NCBI RefSeq assembly: GCF_029227915.1
Contig: NC_079878.1
Location: 4,342,001-4,406,000, forward strand
Origin: Hydractinia symbiolongicarpus
Taxonomy: Eukaryota > Cnidaria > Hydrozoa > Anthoathecata > Hydractiniidae
Direction: 5' to 3'
DNA length: 64,000 nt
This document shows positions 12,956 through 25,889 of the stretch, piece after piece. The translations under genes were made by a program, and so were the position numbers. The first letter of the stretch is position 1; each line of letters opens with the position of its first letter. The notes under the pieces were generated by a model. That model ran no database searches and was not told the origin of the DNA. It saw nothing but the letters and a program-made list of their open reading frames with translations.

Positions 12956-13547
12956 GAATATGTGACGCAACCGTGGTAATTCAAACGAATTGACACCTTT
13001 AGTAAGTCAATGAAATGTAGTTCTTGAAACTTTCTCTAATTCTTCAGCGCGAACTAGCGGCTAGGATTGGTCCCACAGTAAAAAATGACTTATTTATCCT
13101 AATTTTTTAATAAAGTGCTAACACAGCGCCCAGTCTAATCGCTCAGCTCCAGCAATCATGTCAAATTAAGAAGAATGTTATTTCTTGTAGTCAAACTGGC
13201 TCATTTTTAACATTTATCAGGTCACAGCCGAAAGTTAGTTCAATTAAGTCCCACAGTCAATTGTTTCACTGTTAAAGGCGATGCAACCTAGTAATATCAG
13301 AATACTATCGCTAAATACATGTTGATACGAATATGTGACGCAACCGTTGTAACTCAAACAGATGGATACCGCCAAGAAGTCGATGAAATGTAGTTTTTGA
13401 GAATGTTTCTATTTCTTCAGCGCGTGCTAACGGCCAGGATTAGTCCCACAGTAAGAAAAGACTTATTTATCTAAATTTTTAAGTAAAGCACTACCACGGC
13501 GCCCAGTGTAATCGCTGAATTCCAGCAATCATGTCGAATTAGGAAAA
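12956..13547. repeat. Connecting monomers between the dimer and the 6-mer
   Basis: This stretch matches 9038-9430 apart from the 182-bp deletion present there, and preserves the undeleted form. It includes 'acctttagtaagtc' and 'gttcttgaaactttctc', variants also found near 1670 and 5350. Confidence 0.72.
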
Positions 13548-15783
13548 ATGTTATTCCTTGGTGCCCAATTGGTTCATTTATTGCATTTACAAGGTCACAG
13601 TCCAGAATCAGTTCAATTAAGTCCCACAGTCAATCGTTTCACTGTTAAAAGCGATGCAACTTAGTCACATCGGAAAAAATCACTAAATACATGTTGGTAC
13701 GAATATTTGACGCAACCGTTGTAACTCAAACGGATTAACACCGTTAGAAGGTAAATGAAATGTAGTTTTTGAAACCGTCTTTGTTTATTCAGCGCGAAAT
13801 AACGGCTGGGATTGCTCCCACAGTAAAAGGTGACTTATTTAACTTAATTCTTAAATAAAAGCTACCACAGTACCCAGTGCAATCGCTGAGTTCCAGCAAT
13901 CAAGTCAAATTAAGAAGAATGTTACTTCTTGTACTCCAACTGGCTCATTTATCACATTTATAAGGTCAAAGTCCAAATCCAGTTCAATTAAGTCCCACAG
14001 TCAATCGTTTCACTGTTAAAAGCGATGCAACCTAGTAATATCCGAATACTATCGCTAAATACATGTTGATACGAATGTGTGACGCAGCCGTTGTAACTCA
14101 AACGGATTGATACCGTCAAGAAGTCGATGAAATGTAGTTTTTGAGAAGGTCTCTATTTCTTCAGCGCGAACTAATGGCTGCGATTGGTCCCACAGTAAAA
14201 AATGACTTATTTAACTTAATTTTTAAATAAAACTCTACCACAGCGCCCACTGCAATCGCTGAGTTTCAGCAATCAAGTCAAATTAAGAAGAATATTACTT
14301 ATTGTAGTCAAATTGGTTCATTTATCGCATTAACAATGTCACAGTCCAGAATCAGTTCAATTAAGTCCCACAGTCAAACGTTTCACTGTTAAAAGCGATG
14401 CAAAATAGTAATAACCGAATACTATCGCTAAATATATGTTGGTACGAATATGTGACGCAACCGTTCTAACTCAAACGGATTGACACCGTTAGAAAGTCAA
14501 TGAAATGTAGTTTTTGAAACTGTCGCTATTTCTTCAGCGCGAACTTACGGCTTGGATTGGTCCCACTGTAAAAAATGACTTTTTTATTTAAATTTTTAAT
14601 AAAGCGCTGCCACAGCGCCCAGTGTAATCGCTGAGTTCCAGCAATCATGTCAAATTAAGAAGAATGTTATTTCTTGTAGTCAAACTGGCTCATTTATCAC
14701 ATTTATAAGGTCAAAGTCTAAAATCAGTTCAATTAAGTCCCTCAGTCAAAAGTTTCACTGTTAAAAGCGGTGTAACCCAGTAATATCCGAATACTATGGC
14801 TAGATACATGTTGGTACGAATATGTGACGCAACCGTTGTAACTCAAACGGATTTATACCACTAGAAAGTCAATGAAATGTAGTCTTTGGAATTGTTCCTC
14901 TTTATTCAGGGCGTGCTAACGGCCAGGATTGGTCCCGCAGTAAAAAGAATCTTATTTATCTTAATTTTTAAATTAGACGCTACCACAGCGCACAGTGTAA
15001 TCGCTGAGTTCCAGCAATCACGTCAAATTAAGAAGAAAGTTATTCCTTGGAGTCCAATTGGCTCATTTATCGCATTTATAAGGTCACAGTCCAGAATCAG
15101 TTCAATTAAGTCCCACAGCCAATCGCTTCACTGTTAAAAGCGATACAACTTAGTAATATCGGAAAAAAATCACTAAATACATGTTGGTACGAATATGTGA
15201 CACAACTGTTGTAACTCAAACGGATTGACACCGTTAGAAAGTCAATGAAATGTAGTTTTCGAAACTGTCTCTATTTCTTAAGCGCGAACTAACGGCTAGG
15301 ATTGTTCCCACAGTAAAAAAACACTTATTTATTTTAATTTTTAAACAAAACGCTACCACAGCGCCCAGTGTAATCGCTGAGTTCCAGCAATCATGTCAAA
15401 TTAAGAAGAATGTTATTTCTTGTAGTCAAACTGGCTCATTTATCACATTTATAAGGTCAAAGTCCAAAATCAGTTCAAATAATTCCCGCCGTCAATCGTT
15501 TCACTGTTAAAAGCAATACAACTTAGTAAAATTGGAAGAAAATCACTAAGTACATGTTGGTACGAATATGTGAAGCAATCGTTCTAACTCAAACGGATCG
15601 ATACCGCCAAGAAGTCAATGAATTGTAGTTTTTAAGAATGTCTCTATTTCTTCAGCTCGTGCTAACGGCCAGTATTAGTCCCACAGTAAAAAAACACTTA
15701 TTTATTTTAATTTTTAAACAAAAAGCTACCACAGCGCCCAGTGTAATCGCTGAGTTCCAGCAATCATGTCAAATTAAGAAGAA
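13548..15783. repeat. 6-mer HOR (2236 bp), copy 1
   Basis: Cores 13640, 14011, 14384, 14756, 15129 and 15502 correspond to 15875, 16246, 16620, 16992 and 17365 in the next copy at shift 2235-2236. The unit contains the two members of the 746-bp dimer (14756, 15129), so this 6-mer and the dimer share ancestry. Confidence 0.82.
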
Positions 15784-17645
15784 TGTTATTCCTTGGTGCC
15801 CAATTGGTTCATTTATTGCATTTACAAGGTCACAGTCCAGAATCAGTTCAATTAAGTCCCACAGTCAATCGTTTCACTGTTAAAAGCGATGCAACTTAGT
15901 CACATCGGAAAAAATCACTAAATACATGTTGGTACGAATATTTGACGCAACCGTTGTAACTCAAACGGATTAACACCGTTAGAAGGTCAATGAAATGTAG
16001 TTTTTGAAACCGTCTTTGTTTATTCAGCGCGAAATAACGGCTGGGATTGCTCCCACAGTAAAAGGTGACTTATTTAACTTAATTCTTAAATAAAAGCTAC
16101 CACAGTGCCCAGTGCAATCGCTGAGTTCCAGCAATGAAGTCAAATTAAGAAGAATGTTACTTCTTGTACTCCAACTGGCTCATTTATCACATTTATAAGG
16201 TCAAAGTCCAAATTCAGTTCAATTAAGTCCCACAGTCAATCGTGTCACTGTTAAAAGCGATGCAACCTAGTAATATCCGAATACTATCGCTAAATACATG
16301 TGGGGACGAATATGTGACGCAACCGTTGTAACTCAAACGGATTGACACCGTTAGAAAGTCAATGAAATGTAGTTTTTGAAACTGTCTCTATTTTCTTCAG
16401 CGCGAACTAATGGCTGCGATTGGTCCCACAGTAAAAAATAACTTATTTAACTTAATTTTTAAATAAAACGCTACCACAGTGCCCAGTGCAATCGCTGAAG
16501 TTCAGCAATCAAGTCAAATTAAGAAGAATATTACTTATTGTAGTCAAATTGGTTCATTTATCGCATTTACAAGGTCACAGTCCAGAATCAGTTCAATTAA
16601 GTCCCACAGTCAAACGTTTCACTGTTAAAAGCGATGCAAAATAGTAATAACCAAATACTATCGCTAAATATATGTTGGTACGAATATGTGACGCAACCGT
16701 TCTAACTCAAACGGATTGACACCGTTAGAAAGTCAATGAAATGTAGTTTTTGAAACTGTCTCTATTTCTTCAGCGCGAACTTACGGCTTGAATTGGTCCC
16801 ACTGTAAAAAATGACTTTTTTATTTAAATTTTTAATAAAGCGCTGCCACAGCGCCCAGTGTAATCGCTGAGTTCCAGCAATCATGTCAAATTAAGAAGAA
16901 TGTTATTTCTTGTAGTCAAACTGGCTCATTTATCACATTTATAAGGTCAAAGTCTAAAATCAGTTCAATTAAGTCCCTCAGTCAAAAGTTTCACTGTTAA
17001 AAGCGGTGCAACCCAGTAATATCCGAATACTATGGCTAGATACATGTTGGTACGAATATGTGACGCAACCGTTGTAACTCAAACGGATTTATACCACTAG
17101 AAAGTCAATGAAATGTAGTCTTTGGAATTGTTTCTCTTTATTCAGGGCGTGCTAACGGCCAGGATTGGTCCCGCAGTAAAAAGAATCTTATTTATCTTAA
17201 TTTTTAAATTAGACGCTACCACAGCGCACAGTGTAATCGCTGAGTTCCAGCAATCACGTCAAATTAAGAAGAAAGTTATTCCTTGGAGTCCAATTGGCTC
17301 ATTTATTGCATTTATAGGGTCACAGTCCAGAATCAGTTCATTTAAGTCCCACAGCCAATCGCTTCACTGTTAAAAGCGATACAACTTAGTAATATCGAAA
17401 AAAAATCACTAAATACATGTTGGTACGAATATGTGACACAACTGTTGTAACTCAAACGGATTGACACCGTTAGAAAGTCAATGAAATGTAGTTTTCGAAA
17501 CTGTCTCTATTTCTTAAGCGCGAACTAACGGCTAGGATTGTTCCCACAGTAAAAAAACACTTATTTATTTTAATTTTTAAACAAAACGCTACCACAGCGC
17601 CCAGTGTAATCGCTGAGTTCCAGCAATCATGTCAAATTAAGAAGA
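15784..17645. repeat. 6-mer HOR (2236 bp), copy 2, five monomers
   Basis: It matches 13548-15405 almost throughout, with scattered substitutions (for example tcatttattgcatttatag near 17300). Similarity ends near 17645 with 'gttatctcttgtagtc', where the sequence changes to a type with 'ctcatttttaac'. Confidence 0.8.
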
Positions 17646-19322
17646 ATGTTATCTCTTGTAGTCAAACTGGCTCATTTTTAACATTTATCAGGTCACAATC
17701 GAAAGTTAGTTCAATTAAGTCCCACAGTCAATCGTTTCACTGTTAAAGGCGATGCAACCTAGTAATATCAGAATACTATCGCTAAATACATGTTGATACG
17801 AATGTGTGACGCAGCCGTTGTAACTCAAACGGATTGATACCGCCAAGAAGTCGACGAAATGGAGTTTTTGAGAATGTCTCTATTACTTCAGCGCGTGCTA
17901 ACGGCCAGGATTTGTCCCGCAGTAAAAAAGACTTTTTTATCTAAATTTTTAAATCAAGCTCTACCACAGCGCCCAGTGTAATCGCTGAATTCCAGCAATC
18001 ATGTCGAATTAAGAAAAATGAAATTCCTTGGTGCCCAATAGGCTCATTTATCGCATTTACAAGGTCACAGTCCAGAATAAGTTCAATTAAGTCCCACAGT
18101 CAATCGTTTCACTGTTAAAAGCGATGCAACTTAGTAATATCGGAAAAAAATCACTAAATACATGTTGGTACGAATATGTGACACTACTGTTGTAACTCAA
18201 ACGGATTGACACCGTTAGAAAGTCAATGAAATGTAGTTTTCGAAACTGTCTCTATTTCTTAAGCGCGAACTAACGGCTAGGATTGTTCCCACAGTAAAAA
18301 AACACTTATTTATTTTAATTTTTAAACAAAACGCTACCACAGCGCCCAGTGTAATCGCTGAGTTCCAGCAATCATGTCAAATTAAGAAGAATGTTATTTC
18401 TTGTAGTCAAACTGGCTCATTTATCACATTTATAAGGTCAAAGTCCAAAATCAGTTCAAATAAGTCCCGCCGTCAATCGTTTCACTGTTAAAAGCAATAC
18501 AACTTAGTAAAATTGGAAGAAAATCACTAAGTACATGTTGGTACGAATATGTGAAGCAATCGTTCTAACTTAAACGGATCGATACCGCCAAGAAGTCAAT
18601 GAATTGTAGTTTTTAAGAATGTCTCTATTTCTTCAGCTCGTGCTAACGGCCAGTATTAGTCCCACAGTAAAAAAACACTTTTTTATTTTAATTTTTAAAC
18701 AAAACGCTACCACAGCGCCCAGTGTAATCGCTGAGTTCCAGCAATCATGTCAAATTAAGAAGAATGTTATTTCTTGTAGTCAAACTGGCTCATTTTTAAG
18801 ATTTATCAGGTCACAATCGAAAGTTAGTTCAATTAAGTCCCACAGTCAATCGTTTCACTGTTAAAGGCGATGCAACCTAGTAATATCAGAATACTATCGC
18901 TAAATACATGTTATTACGAATATGTGACGCAACCGTTGTAACTCAAACGGATTAACACCGTTAGAAAGTCAATGAAATGTAGTTTTTGAAACCGTCTTTA
19001 TTTATTCAGCGCGAACTAACGGCTGGGATTGCTCCCACAGTAAAAAGTGACTTATTTAACTTAATTTTTAAATAAAACGCTACCACAGTGCCCAGTGCAA
19101 TCGCTGAGTTCCAGCAATCCAGTCAAATTAAGAAGAATGTTACTTCTTGTACTCAAACTGGCTCATTTATCACATTTATAAGGTCAAAGTCCAAAATCAG
19201 TTCAATTAAGTCCCACAGTCAAACGTGTCACTGTTAAAAGCGATGCAACCTAGTAATATCCGAATACTATCGCTAAATACATGTGGGGACGAATATGTGA
19301 CGCCACCGTTGTAACTCAAATG
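17646..19322. repeat. Mosaic segment after the 6-mer
   Basis: 17646 to about 18000 resembles monomers at 9260 and 9850. About 18130-18760 repeats 15150-15780 at shift 2981, including the distinctive 'gtgaagcaatcgttctaac' variant. The rest consists of ordinary monomers of the types seen near 10280 and 16250. No unit repeats in tandem inside this stretch. Confidence 0.7.
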
Positions 19323-19972
19323 GATTGATACCGCCACGAAGTCAATGAAATGTACTTTTTGAAACTGTCGCTATTTCGTCAGCGCGCGATAAGGGCTAGG
19401 ATTGGTCCCACAGTAAAAAATGACTTTTTTATTAAATTTTTAAATAAAGTGCTACCACAGCGCCCAGTGTAATCGCTGAGTTCCGACAATCATGTAAAAT
19501 TAAGAAGAATGTTACTTCTTGGGTCCAGTTGGCTCACTTATCACATTTATAAGGTCACAGTCCAAAGTTAGTTCAATTAAGTTCCACAGTCAATCGTTTC
19601 ACTGTTAAAAGCAATATAACTTAGTAATATCGGAAAGATATCACTAAATACATGTTGGTACGAATATGTGACGCAACCGTTCTAACTCAAACGGATTGAC
19701 ACCGTTAGAAAGTCAATGAAATGTGGTTTTTGAAACTGTCTCTATTTCTTCAGCGCGAACTTACGGCTTGGATTGGTCCCACAGTGAAAGCTGACTTATT
19801 TATCTTCATTTTTTAACAAAGAGTTACCACAGTGCCCAGTGTAAGCGCGGAGCTCCAGCAATCATGTCAAATTAAGAAGAATGCTATTTCTTGTAGTCAA
19901 ACTGGCTCATTTATCTCATTTATAAGGTCACAATCGAAAGTTAGTTCAATTAAGTCCCACAGTCAATCGTTT

Positions 19973-20278
19973 CACTGTTAAAGGCGATGCAACCTAGTAA
20001 TATCAGAATACTATCGCTAAATACATGTTGATACGAATGTGTGACGCAGCCGTTGTAACTCAAACGGATTGATACCGCCAAGAATTCGATGAAATGTAGC
20101 TTTTGAGAGTGTCTCTATTTCTTCAGCGCGAACTAACGGCTAGGATTGGTCCCAAAGTGAAAAATGACTTATTTATTTTAATTTTTCAATAAAGCGCTTC
20201 CACGGCGGCGCCTCATTTATCACATTTATAAGGTCAAAGTCCAAAATCCGTTCAATTAATTCCCACAGTCAATCGTTG
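19973..20278. repeat. 306-bp monomer variant (net 67-bp deletion), copy 1
   Basis: 'ccacggcg' is followed by 'gcgcctcatttatcac' at 20200-20222, where related monomers (25991-26080) have 67 more bases. The short GC-rich 'gcgc' at the joint is not explained by the flanks alone and may be filler from repair or a short local repeat. Confidence 0.87.
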
Positions 20279-21397
20279 AACTGTTAAAAGCAATACAACT
20301 TAGTAAATTTGGAAGAAAATCACTAAATACATGTTGGTACGAATATGTGACGCAACCGTTTTAACTCAAGCGGATTGACACCGTTATAAAGTCAATGGAA
20401 TGTAGTTTTTGAAAATGTCTCTATTTCTTCACCGCGAACTAACGGCTAGGATTGGTCCCACAGTAAAAGCTGACTTAATTATCTTAATCTTTTAACAAAG
20501 AGTTACCACAGTGCCCAGTGTGATCGCGGAGCTCCAGCAATCATGTCAAATTAAGAAGAATGCTATTTCTTGTAGTCAAACTGGCTCATTTATCACATTT
20601 ATAAGGTCAAAGTCCAAAATCAGTTCAATTAAATCCCACAGTCAAACGTTTCGCTGTTAAAAACGATGCAACCTAGTAATATCCGAATACTATCGCTAAA
20701 TACATGTTGGTACGAATATGTGACGCAACCGTTGTAACTCAAACGGATTGATACCGGCCAGAAGTCGATGAAATGTAGTTTTTCAGAATGTCTCTATTTC
20801 TTCAGCGCGTGCTAACGGCCAGTATTAGTCCCACAGTAAAAAAAGAGCTACTTATCTAAATTTTTAAATAAAGCACTACCACAGAGCCTAGTGTACTCGC
20901 TGAATTCCAGCAATCATGTCGAATTAAGAAGAATGTTATTCCTTGGAGCCCAATTGGCCCATTTATCGCATTTATAAGGTCACAGTCCAGAATCAGTTCA
21001 ATTAATTCCCAGAGTCAATCGTTTCAGTGTTAAAAGCGATACAACTTAGAAATATCGGAAAAAAATCACTAAGTACATGTTGATACGAGTATGTGACGCA
21101 ATCCTTCTAACTCAAACGGATTGACACCGTTAGAAAGTCAATGAAATGTAGTTTTTGAAACTGTCTCTATTTCTTCAGCGCGAACTAACGGATGGGATTG
21201 GTCCCACAGTAAAAAATGACTTATTTAACTTAATCTTTAAATAAAATTCTACCACAGCGCCCAGTGCTATCGCTGAGTTCCAGCAATCAAGTCAAATTAG
21301 GAAGAATGTTACTTCCTGTAATCAAACTGGCTCATTTATCACATTTAAAAGGTCAAAGTTCAAAAACAGTTCAATTAAGTCCCACAGTCAAACGTTT

Positions 21398-21750
21398 CAC
21401 TGTTAAAAGCGATGCAATCTAGTAATATCCGAATACTATCGCTGAATACATGTGGGGACGAATATTTCGCGCAACTGTTGTAACTCAAAAGATTGATACC
21501 GTTAGAAAGTCAATGAAATGTAGTTTCTGAAACTGTCGCTATTTCTTCAGCGCGCGATAACGGCTGGGATTGGACTTATTTAACTTTTTTTAAATAAAAC
21601 TCTACCACAGCGACAAGTACAATCGCTGAGTTCCAGCAATCAAGTCAAATTAAGAAGACTGTTACTTCTTGTAGTTAAACTGGCTCATTTATCACATTTA
21701 TAAGGTCAAAGTCCAAAATCAGTTCAATTAAGTCCCACAGTCGATCGTTT
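21398..21750. repeat. 353-bp monomer variant (20-bp deletion), three copies in the window
   Basis: 'gggattgg' joins directly to 'acttatttaac' near 21573, dropping the usual tcccacagtaaaaaatg stretch. The same variant recurs at 23920-24272 and 27255-27607, each in the equivalent position of the 2522-bp unit or its partial third copy. It is the only variant that lacks the first agtcccacag element. Confidence 0.87.
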
Positions 21751-21844
21751 CACTTTTAAAGGCGATGCAACCTAGTAATATCCGAATACTATCGCTAAAT
21801 ACATGTGGTGACGAATATCTGGCGCAACCGTTGTAACTCAAACG

Positions 21845-24366
21845 GATTGATACCGCCACGAAGTCAATGAAATGTACTTTTTGAAACTGTCGCTATTTCT
21901 TCAGCGCGCGATAAGGGCTAGGATTGGTCCCACAGTAAAAAATGACTTTTTTATTAAATTTTTAAATAAAGTGCTACCACAGCGCCCAGTGTAATCGCTG
22001 AGTTCCGACAATCATGTAAAATTAAGAAGAATGTTACTTCTTGGGTCCAGTTGGCTCACTTATCACATTTATAAGGTCACAGTCCAAAGTTAGTTCAATT
22101 AAGTTCCACAGTCAATCGTTTCACTGTTAAAAGCAATATAACTTAGTAATATCGGAAAGATATCACTAAATACATGTTGGTACGAATATGTGACGCAACC
22201 GTTCTAACTCAAACGGATTGACACCGTTAGAAAGTCAATGAAATGTGGTTTTTGAAACTGTCTCTATTTCCTCAGCGCGAACTTACGGCTTGGATTGGTC
22301 CCACAGTGAAAGCTGACTTATTTATCTTCATTTTTTAACAAAGAGTTACCACAGTGCCCAGTGTAAGCGCGGAGCTCCAGCAATCATGTCAAATTAAGAA
22401 GAATGCTATTTCTTGTAGTCAAACTGGCTCATTTATCTCATTTATAAGGTCACAATCGAAAGTTAGTTCAATTAAGTCCCGCAGTCAATCGTTTCACTGT
22501 TAAAGGCGATGCAACCTAGTAATATCAGAATACTATCGCTAAATACATGTTGATACGAATGTGTGACGCAGCCGTTGTAACTCAAACGGATTGATACCGC
22601 CAAGAATTCGATGAAATGTAGCTTTTGAGAGTGTCTCTATTTCTTCAGCGCGAATTAACGGCTAGGATTGGTCCCAAAGTGAAAAATGACTTATTTATTT
22701 TAATTTTTCAATAAAGCGCTTCCACGGCGGCGCCTCATTTATCACATTTATAAGGTCAAAGTCCAAAATCCGTTCAATTAATTCCCACAGTCAATCGTTG
22801 AACTGTTAAAAGCAATACAACTTAGTAAATTTGGAAGAAAATCACTAAATACATGTTGGTACGAATATGTGACGCAACCGTTGTAACTCAAGCGGATTGA
22901 CACCGTTATAAAGTCAATGGAATGTAGTTTTTGAAAATGTCTCTATTTCTTCACCGCGAACTAACGGCTAGGATTGGTCCCACAGTAAAAGCTGACTTAA
23001 TTATCTTAATCTTTTAACAAAGAGTTACCACAGTGCCCAGTGTGATCGCGGAGCTCCAGCAATCATGTCAAATTAAGAAGAATGCTATTTCTTGTAGTCA
23101 AACTGGCTCATTTATCACATTTATAAGGTCAAAGTCCAAAATCAGTTCAATTAAATCCCACAGTCAAACGTTTCGCTGTTAAAAACGATGCAACCTAGTA
23201 ATATCCGAATACTATCGCTAAATACATGTTGGTACGAATATGTGACGCAACCGTTGTAACTCAAACGGATTGATACCGGCCAGAAGTCGATGAAATGTAG
23301 TTTTTCAGAATGTCTCTATTTCTTCAGCGCGTGCTAACGGCCAGTATTAGTCCCACAGTAAAAAAAGAGCTACTTATCTAAATTTTTAAATAAAGCACTA
23401 CCACAGAGCCTAGTGTACTCGCTGAATTCCAGCAATCATGTCGAATTAAGAAGAATGTTATTCCTTGGAGCCCAATTGGCCCATTTATCGCATTTATAAG
23501 GTCACAGTCCAGAATCAGTTCAATTAATTCCCAGAGTCAATCGTTTCAGTGTTAAAAGCGATACAACTTAGAAATATCGGAAAAAAATCACTAAGTACAT
23601 GTTGATACGAGTATGTGACGCAATCCTTCTAACTCAAACGGATTGACACCGTTAGAAAGTCAATGAAATGTAGTTTTTGAAACTGTCTCTATTTCTTCAG
23701 CGCGAACTAACGGATGGGATTGGTCCCACAGTAAAAAATGACTTATTTAACTTAATCTTTAAACAAAATTCTACCACAGCGCCCAGTGCTATCGCTGAGT
23801 TCCAGCAATCAAGTCAAATTAGGAAGAATGTTACTTCCTGTAATCAAACTGGCTCATTTATCACATTTAAAAGGTCAAAGTTCAAAAACAGTTCAATTAA
23901 GTCCCACAGTCAAACGTTTCACTGTTAAAAGCGATGCAATCTAGTAATATCCGAATACTATCGCTGAATACATGTGGGGACGAATATTTCGTGCAACTGT
24001 TGTAACTCAAAAGATTGATACCGTTAGAAAGTCAATGAAATGTAGTTTCTGAAACTGTCGCTATTTCTTCAGCGCGCGATAACGGCTGGGATTGGACTTA
24101 TTTAACTTTTTTTAAATAAAACTCTACCACAGCGACAAGTACAATCGCTGAGTTCCAGCAATCAAGTCAAATTAAGAAGACTGTTACTTCTTGTAGTTAA
24201 ACTGGCTCATTTATCACATTTATATGGTCAAAGTCCAAAATCAGTTCAATTAAGTCCCACAGTCGATCGTTTCACTTTTAAAGGCGATGCAACCTAGTAA
24301 TATCCGAATACTATCGCTAAATACATGTGGTGACGAATATCTGGCGCAACCGTTGTAACTCAAACG
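21845..24366. repeat. 7-mer HOR (2522 bp), copy 2
   Basis: This is a tandem copy of 19323-21844 with only scattered substitutions by eye (for example gttttaactcaag against gttgtaactcaag, and aaataaaattc against aaacaaaattc). At 24366 the sequence leaves the unit and continues as 'gatactgttagaaagtc'. A partial third copy lies at 25890-27701. Confidence 0.9.
22495..22800. repeat. 306-bp monomer variant, copy 2
   Basis: It has the same joint as copy 1, 2522 bp downstream (cacggcggcgcc at 22723). The deletion predates the 7-mer duplication. The related third block at 25890-27701 keeps the full-length monomer at this position. Confidence 0.87.
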
Positions 24367-25889
24367 GATTGATACTGTTAGAAAGTCAATGAGATGTAGT
24401 TTTTGAAACTGTAGCTATTTCTTCATCGCCCGATAACGGCTAGGATTGGCCCCAAAGTAAAAAATGACTTTTTTGTTTAAATTTTTAATAAAGTGCTACC
24501 ACAGCGCCCAGTGTAATCGCTGAGTTCCAGCAATCATGTCAAATTAGGAAGAATGTTATTTCTTGTAGTCAAACTGGGTTATTTATAACATTTATAAGGT
24601 CACAGTCCAAAGTTATTTCAATTAAGTCCCACAGTCAATCGTTTCATTGTTAAAGGCCATGCAACCTAGTAATATCAGAAAAATATCGCTAAATACATGT
24701 TGGTACGAATATGTGACGCAACCGTTGTAACTCAAACGGATTGATACGGCCAAGAATTCGATGAAATGAAGTTTTTGAGAGTGTCTCTATTTCCTCAACG
24801 CCAACTAACGGCTAGGATTGGTCCCACAGAGAAAAATGATTTATTTATCGTAATTTTTTAATAAAGCGCTTCCACAGCGCCCAATGTAATCGCTGAGTTC
24901 CAGCAATCATGTCAAATTAAGAAGAATGTTATTTCTAGTAGTCAAACTGGCTTATTTATAACATTTATAAGGTCACAGTCCAAAGTTAGTTCAATTAAGT
25001 CCCACAGTCAATCGTTTCATTGTTTAAGGCCATGCAACCTAGTAATATCAGAAAGATATCGCTAAATACATGTTGTTACGAATATGTGACGCAACCCTTG
25101 TAACTCAAACGGATTGATATGGCCAAGAATTCCATGAAATGTAGTTTTTGAGAGTGTCTCTATTTCTTCAGCGCGTGCTAACGACCAGGATTAGTCCCAC
25201 TGTAAAAAAAGACTTATTTATCTAAATTTTTTAATAAAGCACTACCACAGAGCCTAGTGTACTCGCTGAATTCCAGAAATCATGTCGAATTAAGAAGAAT
25301 GATATTCCTTGGAGCCCAATTGGCTCATTTATCGCATTTACAAGGTCACAGTCCAGAATCAGTTCAATTAAGTCTCACAGTCAAACGCTTTACTGTTAAA
25401 GGCGATGCAACCTAGCAATATCAGAATACTATCGCTAAATACATGTTGGTTCGAATATGTGACGCAACCGTTGTAACTCAAATGGATTGATACCGTTAGA
25501 AAGTCAATGAGAGGTAGTTTTTGAAGCTGTCGCTATTTCTTCAGCGCGCGATAACGGCTAGGATTGGTCCCACAGTAAAAAATGACCTTTTTATTTAAAT
25601 TTTTAAATAAAGTGCTACCACAGCGCCCAGTGTAAACGCTGAGTTCCGGCAATCATGTAAAATTAAGAAGAATGTTACTTCTTGGTTCCAGTTGGCTCAC
25701 TTATCACATTTATAAGGTCACAGTCCAAAGTTAGTTCAATTAAGTTCCACAGTCAATCGTTTCACTGTTAAAAGCAATATAACTTAGTAATATCGGAAAG
25801 ATATCACTAAATACAGGTTGGTACAAATATGTGACGCAACCGTTGTAACTCAAATGGATTGATACTGCCAAGAAGTCAATGAAATGAAG
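24367..25889. repeat. Four-monomer segment, re-used downstream in two pieces
   Basis: 24371 to about 25170 recurs at 28079-28878 (shift 3708), sharing 'cttcatcgcccgataacgg' and the core change to cattg. About 25174-25900 recurs at 29252-29978 (shift 4078-4081) and again at 30741 onward. The two pieces are separated downstream by one extra monomer. Confidence 0.75.

Larger units (their letters stand above)
19323..21844. repeat. 7-mer HOR (2522 bp), copy 1
   Basis: Cores at 19600, 19973, 20279, 20652, 21025, 21398 and 21751 all recur exactly 2522 bp later. The unit carries two deletion monomers (306 and 353 bp). The left boundary is sharp: 'caaatg' followed by gattgataccgccacgaag at 19323, against 'caaacg' followed by the same sequence at 21845. 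Confidence 0.9.

Noticed and set aside
8733-17373. A recurring 83-residue open frame (8733-8984, 11905-12156, 12651-12902, 14886-15137, 17122-17373) as a conserved protein family
   Set aside because: It sits in the same phase of the monomer each time, starts at TTG and ends at the TAA of the satellite core (cactgttaa). Its conservation equals that of the surrounding DNA, because the monomers are copies of one another. No domain or other coding feature is visible.
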